Shown here: in pieces, positions 1 to 4,281 of the stretch
Layout of the letters: each line of letters opens with the position of its first letter
How positions within the stretch are numbered: position 1 is the first letter of the stretch
Origin: Candidatus Lithacetigena glycinireducens
Lineage (GTDB): Bacteria > Coprothermobacterota > HKB111
Length of the DNA: 6,412 nt
Direction: 5' to 3'
NCBI GenBank assembly: GCA_018725485.1
Contig: QLUP01000057.1
Coordinates: 1 to 6,412, forward strand
Made by a program: the position numbers and the translations under genes
Notes under the pieces: generated by a model
The model's database searches: none
What the model was told of the DNA's origin: nothing
What the model saw: only the letters and a program-made list of their open reading frames with translations

Positions 1-318
1 GTCAAGAGCCCAGCCAGCTAACGTACTGCAGTTAGCTAAGTCGAATGTCCCAAATGGCGGGCTGTTCGGCGGCGGAGGGGGTGGACCACATTCACCTGGC
101 CAGTGCTCGAACCCTGATTCGCAAGAGGCGGGGATAATGGCGCCGCCAGATGCGCCGCGAGGAGAGTAAGAGACGAATCCGACTTCTGAAGAAGTGGCAA
201 CATTGCCACTTGCAGAAGTGAAATACTGGAAAACTCCTACTACACCAAGGAAGATAACGAGCGACGTTAGGGTCACGAAATACGCTTTAGTTCGTTGGCG
301 AACTTTTATATGCGTCAT
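1..318 (-). CDS. Secreted/anchored surface protein, N-terminal 106 residues (runs off left edge)
   Basis: The frame is open from ATG at 318 down to base 1, so the protein is incomplete at its C-terminus. Residues 1-12 are basic (MTHIKVRQRTKA) and residues 13-33 form a hydrophobic segment, giving a signal peptide or N-terminal anchor. A Ser/Thr/Gly-rich stretch follows, then a proline-rich linker (PPPPPNSPP, about residues 80-88), then the start of a domain reading GTFDLANCSTLAGWALD. That pattern, GxxDxxxCxxxxGWAxD, is one I recall from repeated extracellular domains in Patescibacteria surface proteins; this is from memory and not verified. The expected role is at the cell surface, and the ligand is unknown. 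The start is supported by a promoter whose -10 box ends 7 nt before the ATG. A 38-base imperfect palindrome lies inside the coding region just after the membrane segment. Confidence 0.7.
   Translation of the reverse strand, partial: MTHIKVRQRTKAYFVTLTSLVIFLGVVGVFQYFTSASGNVATSSEVGFVSYSPRGASGGAIIPASCESGFEHWPGECGPPPPPPNSPPFGTFDLANCSTLAGWALD
182..219. repeat. 38-bp imperfect palindrome inside the surface-protein gene
   Basis: The outer arms ACTTCTG (182-188) and CAGAAGT (213-219) pair perfectly. The inner arms AAGTGGCA (192-199) and TGCCACTT (204-211) also pair perfectly, around the four bases ACAT. Three unpaired bases on the left (189-191) face one on the right (212). That gives 15 bp of stem in 38 bases. 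It lies within codons for a Ser/Thr/Ala/Gly-rich stretch and is not followed by a T-run on either strand, so it is not a standard terminator. Confidence 0.6.
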
Positions 319-325
319 ATATTGA

Positions 326-355
326 ATACTAGCACCACAATTTATCGTGTGTCAG
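326..355 (-). promoter_or_regulatory. Promoter of the surface-protein gene (leaderless)
   Basis: On the minus strand, CTGACA (355-350, 5/6 match to the -35 consensus) is followed after 18 bp by an extended -10, TGC-TAGTAT (334-326). The -10 ends 7 nt before the ATG at 318, so the predicted transcript starts at or next to the A of the start codon. No Shine-Dalgarno is present. The promoter overlaps the end of the decayed TPR remnant. Confidence 0.55.
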
Positions 356-428
356 AGATATCCCCATTTTCTATCAATGCAAGATTTTCAGTAATAGACT
401 CCTTCATTTTAGAGAATCCTTCGCTATA
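342..428 (-). pseudogene. Decayed C-terminal fragment of a TPR-protein paralogue
   Basis: Read on the minus strand from the TAT codon at 428 to TAA at 344-342, this encodes YSEGFSKMKESITENL followed by 12 more residues. The C-terminus of the intact TPR protein (1005-1826) reads YREGLTKMKESIEENL and also ends about 12 residues later. Thirteen of the first 18 residues are identical and the two end at nearly the same place. An in-frame TAG lies only four codons upstream (440-438), so no larger gene survives. The fragment overlaps the end of the BrnA-like antitoxin gene in a different frame: the internal ATG (407-405) overlaps the antitoxin stop TGA (406-404). It could in principle be translated as a 21-residue peptide from that ATG, but a remnant is the simpler reading. 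Confidence 0.65.
395..412. repeat. 18-bp direct repeat, left copy
   Basis: TAGACTCCTTCATTTTAG occurs identically at 395-412 and 1061-1078. Similarity continues to about 428 (29 of 34 bases match by eye). The two copies bracket the BrnT/BrnA-like pair. The similarity is explained by homologous TPR C-terminal coding sequence on the minus strand. Confidence 0.8.
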
Positions 429-691
429 GCAGTTAGCCTATGTAAGGAAGAGGAAATCAACGTTTGATACGGCATCCCTTCTTGTGCCGCCTTTGCTTTC
501 AGTTTTATAAGGTCAACAGCTGAGATTCTTATTGATATTGTTTTATTTTTTGCAAGCGTGCTTTTCGCTACCTCAGAGTGGCGGTAAATCTCTTGTCTAA
601 GTTTCGAAACAGATTTGAAATCCCCAGCTTCTATGCCGGCGAGTATTCTTTTTTCTTCTGCATTTAATGTTGGTCTCTTTATTTTTTTCAT
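404..691 (-). CDS. BrnA-like ribbon-helix-helix antitoxin
   Basis: This 95-residue protein has a charged N-terminal part followed by a typical ribbon-helix-helix block. TISIRI (51-56) is the DNA-contacting strand, about 58-70 is helix A and about 74-88 helix B, ending PYQTLISSSLHR. That arrangement matches the CopG/BrnA-type antitoxins of type II systems, which neutralise the toxin and repress their own promoter. It starts 4 nt after the toxin stop codon with no Shine-Dalgarno, so it is probably translationally coupled. Toxin-first order is usual for brnT-brnA. As I recall the family, these proteins end shortly after the LHR motif. Here a tail (AIAKDSLK) follows that is encoded by TPR-homologous DNA read out of frame, suggesting the antitoxin's end was replaced when the module arrived. 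Confidence 0.75.
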   Translation of the reverse strand: MKKIKRPTLNAEEKRILAGIEAGDFKSVSKLRQEIYRHSEVAKSTLAKNKTISIRISAVDLIKLKAKAAQEGMPYQTLISSSLHRLTAIAKDSLK

Positions 692-695
692 AATG

Positions 696-962
696 TTATG
701 ACTTTAAGTATTTTTTGTTTGCCTTTCTGCTTGGAATAATAGTTTTGAGAAAAATCTTCTCACTGTCTTCAACAAACGGAACGTAGTAAACATATCCTTC
801 TATTTCGAGCACATACACAAACTGATGTTGGTATGGTGTTTTATTGCTGATAATATCCAAGATCTTCCCTTGTTCTATATGCACCAAACATATTTCAAAA
901 GAAATCCCTCTTTCTTTAATCAACTTTTTGTTCTTTTCAGGATTCCAGTCAAAATATTTCAT
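696..962 (-). CDS. BrnT-like ribonuclease toxin
   Basis: This 88-residue protein opens with YFDWNPEKNKKLIKERGISF, the N-terminal pattern of BrnT-type toxins (aromatic-x-W-x-x-x-K near the start, then a (K/R)xxG(I/V)SF turn). It closes with TIIPSRKANKKYL (74-86), matching the conserved basic strand-helix (IIxxRKAxxxxxxxY) near the end of that family. BrnT proteins adopt a RelE-like fold and cleave RNA; activity here is inferred. Length agrees with the family (about 90 residues). The gene is first in a two-gene operon with the BrnA-like antitoxin 4 nt downstream. Its -35 overlaps the stop codon of the upstream TPR gene. No Shine-Dalgarno precedes the ATG. The middle of the protein (HIEQGKILDI) resembles the variant of BrnT common in uncultured bacteria; this is from memory. 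Confidence 0.72.
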   Translation of the reverse strand: MKYFDWNPEKNKKLIKERGISFEICLVHIEQGKILDIISNKTPYQHQFVYVLEIEGYVYYVPFVEDSEKIFLKTIIPSRKANKKYLKS

Positions 963-970
963 ACCAGTCG

Positions 971-992
971 TGTATATACAATGTATATAAAA
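971..992. promoter_or_regulatory. Candidate RHH operator: tandem 11-bp repeats over the -10
   Basis: TGTATATACAA (971-981) is followed immediately by TGTATATAAAA (982-992), 9/11 identical. The first contains the perfect 10-bp palindrome TGTATATACA. Repeats one helical turn apart covering the -10 are what an autoregulating ribbon-helix-helix antitoxin would bind. The region is A/T-rich, so chance resemblance is possible. Confidence 0.4.
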
Positions 993-1008
993 TTATATTT
1001 ATCGTCAA
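980..1008 (-). promoter_or_regulatory. Promoter of the brnT/brnA-like operon
   Basis: On the minus strand TTGACG (1008-1003, 5/6 consensus) is followed after 17 bp by TACATT (985-980, 4/6), in a very A/T-rich spacer. The predicted start lies about 10 nt before the toxin ATG, giving a very short leader. The -35 overlaps the TGA of the TPR gene (1007-1005), so the module has its own promoter despite being only 42 nt downstream. Confidence 0.45.
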
Positions 1009-1826
1009 GTGCCAGATTTTATTGCCCCATCATCGCCAAGAAGCTTGAGATTCTCCTCTATAGACTCCTTCATTTTAGTAAGCCCTTCTCTATAGATGCT
1101 TGGGTCGTTCCCTGGATACGCCCTACCCCAATCTTTTGGAGACATTGTCGCAACAATTTCTAGCGCCTTTATAAACGCTTCTTTAGCTCCTTTTTTATCC
1201 CCAGTGTTTAGAAGAGAAACGCCAAGAGCGTTAAGTAGCCAAGGGTTATCTGGGGCTACCTTAAGCCCAGCTCGTGCAGCATCTCCCGTCTCGGTATATT
1301 TACCTTGTTGGAAGTAGATCCACGCCAGGTCGTTCTTCCCTGCCCAGCTATCTGGCTTCCATTTTAAGAACTCTTTGAAGTCGTCTGCGGCCTCCTCCAA
1401 GCGCCCGCTATAGCCGTAGATGAGTCCTCGCACATAGTATGAGCGTTTGAATTCTGGATACATTTCAATCTCTTTATTTATCTCCTGCATCGCCAAATAG
1501 AATCTGCCCTGAACGAAATAAATACGAGCGAGCTGATAGTGCGGTCCGTGAAGTGCTGGGTCAATTTTAAGCGCTTCAAGATAATATTTTTCGGCCTTTT
1601 CAATGTCGTACGCCCCTCCGCCGAAATAGTAGTTGCCAATCTCAAAACGCAGTACGGCGTCTTTTGGAGAAACGAGAGTCGCAAGAGGGGCGATTTTTGT
1701 GTAAGTCCACACAAACATTCCGATTGACGTTTTTCCGATTATTCCGATTATTCCGACCAAAACAAATAGTGCGATAACAAGTATAACCAGATAGCGAAGC
1801 AACGTTGAAGTTTTAATCTTTTGCAT
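1005..1826 (-). CDS. Membrane-anchored TPR-repeat protein
   Basis: From ATG at 1826 this gives 273 residues. Residues 11-32 are a strong hydrophobic segment (LLRYLVILVIALFVLVGIIG), probably an uncleaved N-terminal anchor with the rest outside the membrane. About five tetratricopeptide repeats follow (roughly 57-90, 93-126, 127-160, 161-194, 195-228), recognisable from pieces such as EKAEKYYLEALKIDP, EEAADDFKEFLKWKPD and LNALGVSLLNTGDKKGAKEA. TPR arrays are protein-binding scaffolds, so the partner cannot be named. A GTG at 1835 would add three residues, but the extended -10 (1842-1834) ends 7 nt before 1826 and covers the GTG, so 1826 is preferred. The final 29 residues are echoed by a decayed copy at 342-428. 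The start of the anchor is encoded by a 9-bp triplication (CGATTATTC) near 1732-1758. Confidence 0.8.
   Translation of the reverse strand: MQKIKTSTLLRYLVILVIALFVLVGIIGIIGKTSIGMFVWTYTKIAPLATLVSPKDAVLRFEIGNYYFGGGAYDIEKAEKYYLEALKIDPALHGPHYQLARIYFVQGRFYLAMQEINKEIEMYPEFKRSYYVRGLIYGYSGRLEEAADDFKEFLKWKPDSWAGKNDLAWIYFQQGKYTETGDAARAGLKVAPDNPWLLNALGVSLLNTGDKKGAKEAFIKALEIVATMSPKDWGRAYPGNDPSIYREGLTKMKESIEENLKLLGDDGAIKSGT
1061..1078. repeat. 18-bp direct repeat, right copy
   Basis: This is identical to 395-412. Here it lies in frame within the intact TPR gene and encodes the TKMKES region of its C-terminus. The distance between the copies is 666 bp, start to start, and contains the BrnT/BrnA-like pair. 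Confidence 0.8.
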
Positions 1827-1833
1827 GAACCAC

Positions 1834-1842
1834 ACTATAACA
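1834..1842 (-). promoter_or_regulatory. Extended -10 promoter of the TPR gene (leaderless)
   Basis: TGT-TATAGT (1842-1834 on the minus strand) is an extended -10 with a 5/6 hexamer. It ends 7 nt before the ATG at 1826, so transcription should begin at or beside the start codon. No good -35 is visible at 16-18 bp, which extended -10 promoters tolerate. Confidence 0.5.
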
Positions 1843-2096
1843 TAAGGATCGTGCTAGAAGCGGAGTGTCCCTTTCCGAGTCATACTCCAAATGCGGAGAC
1901 ACGTCGTGCAATACGCGACGTCCAACAGCGTAAAAATCTTGTGTCGTTCCGCACAAACTCTCCGGCGAATACGCGGGGCTATGGGAGTGCCATATAGAAT
2001 CCGACTGGTTTCTAATTTACGATGTTACAGAAACAGAGGTTTTGCTAGCCCGCACCGGCACACACGCAGATTTATTTAAGTAGCTGTAAGTTCTGC
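1836..2096. other. Gene-free stretch of 261 bp between toxin-like gene and TPR gene
   Basis: I see no convincing gene on either strand. The plus-strand frame from 1891 to 2079 is arginine-rich and looks random, and a minus-strand open frame ending near 1855 lacks a start codon. There is a 6-bp hairpin ACGTCG/CGACGT (1901-1906 and 1916-1921) preceded by GTGTC/GACAC arms (1865-1869 and 1898-1902). These could belong to a small structured RNA, but nothing identifies one. No terminator with a T-run follows the nucleotidyltransferase gene. Confidence 0.4.
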
Positions 2097-2753
2097 CTAT
2101 ACAAGTACATAGGGAGATAGGCGTTTTGCTTCTGCAAGAAAAAAATCCTGCCAAACTCTGTCGTCGATAGTTATGAGCATCATCGGGTAGTCTTTTAATT
2201 CTTGCGCCCGCACGAACTGCGCGCCTAGTTGAAGTGGGTCAATATGGTAATCAAATTTTATCCTTGCTTTCTTTACTAGATCAGCAATAGTCCATGACTC
2301 GCGCTTAATAATGCAGTACAGATCAATGTAGTCGCGCGAGCGCGGTTTTTGGTAGATTGTAAATACTTTATTTACCGCAATATCTATAAGGCTGTCAATG
2401 TGCAAATTGCCGATTTTTTTCTTCTGTTCTATCCGCGGAAATGGGTAATAGGTGAATTCAGTTTTAATCTCATCATCTTCCAGTTCGAGGAAGAAAAGGT
2501 TCCTGTTGAACGACTGTTCATACCTTACGCTAACAATTCCAGCTACTTTCTGGATTTTTTTTAATACTGTAGAAACGCCTTCCGGCTCGAACTCTTCTTC
2601 TGAAAAGAAATCCAAATCTTCCGAGAGTCTGTGTTGCAAGTAGAATTCTGCGAGCGCCGTTCCGCCGGACAAGTAGAAGGTCTTACAAATACGTTCATCT
2701 TCACTTAGCAATATCAACAGTCTTTTCTGGTTGTCTGACAGAATGGAGTTCAT
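2097..2753 (-). CDS. AbiEii/AbiGii-type nucleotidyltransferase (putative toxin)
   Basis: This 218-residue protein carries the signature of the AbiEii/AbiGii toxin family of DNA polymerase beta-like nucleotidyltransferases. FYLSGGTALAEFYL (26-39) followed by HRLSEDLDFFS (41-51) gives the GG(T)AL motif and the acidic pair D46/D48 that would bind metal. Further on, K129 and RDYIDLY (140-146) match the conserved Lys and (R/K)DxxD block. The strand KTEFTYYP (97-104) sits where the family's third carboxylate would fall, and E99 may fill it. Known relatives (AbiEii, MenT) transfer nucleotides to RNA such as tRNA and arrest growth; others act in phage abortive infection. The gene overlaps the preceding 64-aa gene by 4 nt (ATGA), so the two are translationally coupled. 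The usual AbiEi-type winged-helix antitoxin is absent. Toxin activity is inferred. Confidence 0.78.
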   Translation of the reverse strand: MNSILSDNQKRLLILLSEDERICKTFYLSGGTALAEFYLQHRLSEDLDFFSEEEFEPEGVSTVLKKIQKVAGIVSVRYEQSFNRNLFFLELEDDEIKTEFTYYPFPRIEQKKKIGNLHIDSLIDIAVNKVFTIYQKPRSRDYIDLYCIIKRESWTIADLVKKARIKFDYHIDPLQLGAQFVRAQELKDYPMMLITIDDRVWQDFFLAEAKRLSPYVLV

Positions 2754-2944
2754 TGAGATAATATGAGCGAAAGAAACTTCTTTTTGTGCGGGTCAATGTC
2801 CAACTTATCCCAGTAGGCAAGAAGATCTTGCTTGTTGATTTTGCCGTTACGAAGTCCGAAATTTACGGCATTCTCAAGCTCCCACACCATCAGTGCATCT
2901 GGATCATTTTCTAGTCTGCGCGCATTCACGGACCAGTGCTTCAT
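2750..2944 (-). CDS. 64-aa protein coupled to the nucleotidyltransferase (putative antitoxin)
   Basis: This small, soluble, helical protein has a tryptophan-marked core: WELENAVNFG (21-30), then YWDKLDIDPHKKKFLSLIL (44-62). I recall the pattern (L.NAINFGL...YW..LDIDP..KKFL) from short genes next to AbiEii-like nucleotidyltransferases in archaea and uncultured bacteria, but cannot name a family. Its stop (TGA, 2752-2750) overlaps the ATG of the nucleotidyltransferase, and it is first in the operon. Position and size suggest an antitoxin or a regulatory subunit. It is far shorter than the AbiEi antitoxin and has no obvious winged helix. The start is fixed by an extended -10 that ends 7 nt before the ATG. 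Confidence is high that it is a gene and low on its role. Confidence 0.65.
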   Translation of the reverse strand: MKHWSVNARRLENDPDALMVWELENAVNFGLRNGKINKQDLLAYWDKLDIDPHKKKFLSLILSQ

Positions 2945-2951
2945 TATCTAT

Positions 2952-2960
2952 ATTGTACCA
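2952..2960 (-). promoter_or_regulatory. Extended -10 promoter of the nucleotidyltransferase operon (leaderless)
   Basis: TGG-TACAAT (2960-2952 on the minus strand) has a 5/6 hexamer plus the TGn extension and ends 7 nt before the ATG at 2944. There is no Shine-Dalgarno and no clear -35. It lies in the 48-bp gap after the membrane-protein gene of the preceding operon. Confidence 0.55.
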
Positions 2961-2992
2961 TAACGTAGTATCTCGCGCTTCCTTAATAATAC

Positions 2993-3502
2993 TTATGTAA
3001 GCTTCTTGTTAAGTACGTAGAGTAAAAGAACGAACATCCCAATGCTGATTGTGCCAAATACTGTGCTCTGATATGGTATAAATATCAACAAACTGGACGC
3101 GCTAAAGAAAGAAGCGAGAAATCCGACTATTAGAGAACCACAGGCAACACAGTGAAGTGCTGCAATGCCGCTCGCTACTCCCCCAGTGCTAAATGCTGAC
3201 ATGGCCGAAACTGCCGACGCTCTATAAATATGAAAGTACCGAGTGATTCCAGCTACGCTGATGCCAAATAGTACAGATATTGTAAAAGTCAAGAGCGAAT
3301 TGAACGTTATTTCTGTGATTTCTCCGTAAATAATTGAGATAATTATGTTTATCTTATTATAAATTTCAATATTTCCATCTGGAATAATATCTAATAGAAG
3401 GCGAGATTGTGAAAAAATAATAATTAGAACAAAAACAGTCGCTGAAACGGTAAGTGCCAATAATAAATATTGTAAATTTCTAAATATAGCCAGTATCGCC
3501 AT
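2993..3502 (-). CDS. Multi-spanning membrane protein with CxxC, partner of the DsbA-like protein
   Basis: This 169-residue protein is very hydrophobic, with likely membrane spans near 8-30, 66-86, 99-117, 122-142 and 146-164. A histidine and cysteine pair, HCVAC (117-121), sits between two spans, next to small-residue-rich helices (STGGVASGIAALHC). Its ATG begins 2 nt after the stop of the DsbA-like gene, so the two are one operon. The known membrane partners of DsbA-type oxidases are DsbB and VKOR, which pass electrons to quinone through cysteine pairs. This protein has only one pair and no sequence resemblance that I can see to either, nor the CcdA pattern. A redox partner, a metal or thiol transporter, or an unrelated membrane protein are all possible. 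I do not recognise the family. Confidence 0.7.
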   Translation of the reverse strand: MAILAIFRNLQYLLLALTVSATVFVLIIIFSQSRLLLDIIPDGNIEIYNKINIIISIIYGEITEITFNSLLTFTISVLFGISVAGITRYFHIYRASAVSAMSAFSTGGVASGIAALHCVACGSLIVGFLASFFSASSLLIFIPYQSTVFGTISIGMFVLLLYVLNKKLT

Positions 3503-3504
3503 GC

Positions 3505-4164
3505 TTATTTATCACTAAGAGCCGTTTCTATAACTGCCTTAAGCGCCGCATAACTGGGCGACCTACCGAATACGAACTCCCTGCCGTTTGGCGATACAAC
3601 TATGAGATGTGGCGTTGAGTCCACATTAAGCCATATGCCAGATTCTACGTCGCGCAAAATGCGCGCGCGATGTCTGCCACTCGCAAGGCACTCTGCGAAC
3701 TTTTCTTCTTGAATCCCCATTTCTTCCGCAAGGCGTGGCAGTAGGGCTAGGTCAAAGTTGTTATTTGACGGTGTAGCTTCATACAGCTTATCCAAGTATT
3801 CAAAAAAACCAGGGTCGCCATTGGTTTCTGCAACACACTCTAGTGCTTGTGCTTGAATAAATGATTTTGGATGTATGGTGAGCGGGAAATGGCGATAGAC
3901 GAGTGCGACTTGGTCTTTATATTCATTCAATATGCGCAACAATATCGGATGTAGTTTTTTACAATACGGACACTCTACTCCCGAGTACTCAACAATTTTT
4001 ACCGGAGCTGAACGGCTACCAAGAAAGTGGTCTTGTTCTTCTAAAACAACAGTACCGACTGCGCCTTGAGTCGTTTTTGGCTCCTCTTTTTTGTTGAGAT
4101 AAATCAGCGCGCCACTTCCAATGAAAGTGATGATAACGCCGGCGAGTAGAAATTTTTTTAACAT
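3505..4164 (-). CDS. DsbA-like thiol:disulfide oxidoreductase, membrane-anchored
   Basis: This 219-residue protein has an N-terminal signal anchor (FLLAGVIITFIGSGALIYL, 5-23, no lipobox) and then a thioredoxin-fold domain of the DsbA/BdbD (Thioredoxin_4) type. The domain begins HFLGSRSAPVKIVEYSGVEC. The active site is CPYC (65-68). YRHFPL (90-95) is the conserved strand after the first helix. STPHLIVV (183-190) carries the cis-proline loop, where most relatives have TPTFF. Two more cysteines, C110 and C159, lie in the helical insert and may form a second disulfide. It would oxidise or reshuffle disulfides in exported proteins outside the membrane. The surface protein at the left edge has cysteines that could be substrates. 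The start is supported by a perfect extended -10 close upstream. It is co-transcribed with the CxxC membrane protein 2 nt downstream. Confidence 0.88.
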   Translation of the reverse strand: MLKKFLLAGVIITFIGSGALIYLNKKEEPKTTQGAVGTVVLEEQDHFLGSRSAPVKIVEYSGVECPYCKKLHPILLRILNEYKDQVALVYRHFPLTIHPKSFIQAQALECVAETNGDPGFFEYLDKLYEATPSNNNFDLALLPRLAEEMGIQEEKFAECLASGRHRARILRDVESGIWLNVDSTPHLIVVSPNGREFVFGRSPSYAALKAVIETALSDK

Positions 4165-4174
4165 CTCGCCTTGT

Positions 4175-4183
4175 ATTATAGCA
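4175..4183 (-). promoter_or_regulatory. Extended -10 promoter of the DsbA-like operon
   Basis: TGC-TATAAT (4183-4175 on the minus strand) is a perfect extended -10. It ends 10 nt before the ATG at 4164, so the transcript has a leader of only a few bases. AAGG at 4172-4169 could act as a weak Shine-Dalgarno only if transcription started unusually early. No consensus -35 is visible. Confidence 0.6.
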
Positions 4184-4218
4184 CGGCGTCATGTATCCTC
4201 ACATTGGAAAGTGCACGG

Positions 4219-4240
4219 TTCTTTCCTTGTTCTTTCCTTG
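4219..4240 (+). repeat. Perfect 11-bp tandem repeat upstream of the plus-strand gene
   Basis: TTCTTTCCTTG occurs twice without a gap (4219-4229 and 4230-4240), in the 117-bp divergent region between the DsbA-like gene and the plus-strand gene. It lies 42 bp before the ATG. A one-turn spacing suits a regulator site or the early transcribed leader. A possible -10 (TATTCT, 4244-4249) follows directly, but no -35 is convincing. Confidence 0.6.
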
Positions 4241-4271
4241 TTGTATTCTCTGTTGTTTCACTAACGTTTTC

Positions 4272-4276
4272 GGAGG
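4272..4276 (+). promoter_or_regulatory. Strong Shine-Dalgarno that decides the start at 4282
   Basis: GGAGG lies 5 nt before ATG 4282. The reading frame is open further upstream to a TTG at 4171, but only the 4282 start follows a ribosome-binding site and begins a proper signal peptide. No minus-strand gene in the window has a comparable site. Confidence 0.8.
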
Positions 4277-4281
4277 ATGTC

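Noticed and set aside
90-125. Sequence resembling a tRNA T-arm (GGGTTCGAGC on the minus strand)
   Set aside because: The flanking bases do not pair as a T-stem, and the stretch lies inside the open frame of the surface protein.
404-1078. Insertion sequence or transposon carrying the toxin-antitoxin pair
   Set aside because: No transposase, no terminal inverted repeats at the boundaries. The bracketing direct repeat is coding homology rather than a short exact target-site duplication.
1096-1317. Plus-strand open frame opposite the TPR gene
   Set aside because: It is the antisense shadow of well-supported TPR repeats. No start signal precedes it.
1726-1760. CGATTATTC triplication as a regulatory or CRISPR-like repeat
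   Set aside because: It lies within the coding region for the membrane anchor (GIIGIIG) and has no spacers; it is simply repetitive coding.
1891-2079. Plus-strand 62-codon open frame
   Set aside because: Arginine-rich, no ribosome-binding site, no domain pattern, and it lies in a stretch whose other frames are equally open.
2945-2992. Terminator after the DsbA-like operon
   Set aside because: Only a 5-bp AGTAT/ATACT pairing with a long loop and no T-run is present.
4171-4281. Upstream extension of the secreted protein to TTG 4171
   Set aside because: The extension would place hydrophobic and cysteine-containing residues before a complete signal peptide. GGAGG positions translation at 4282.
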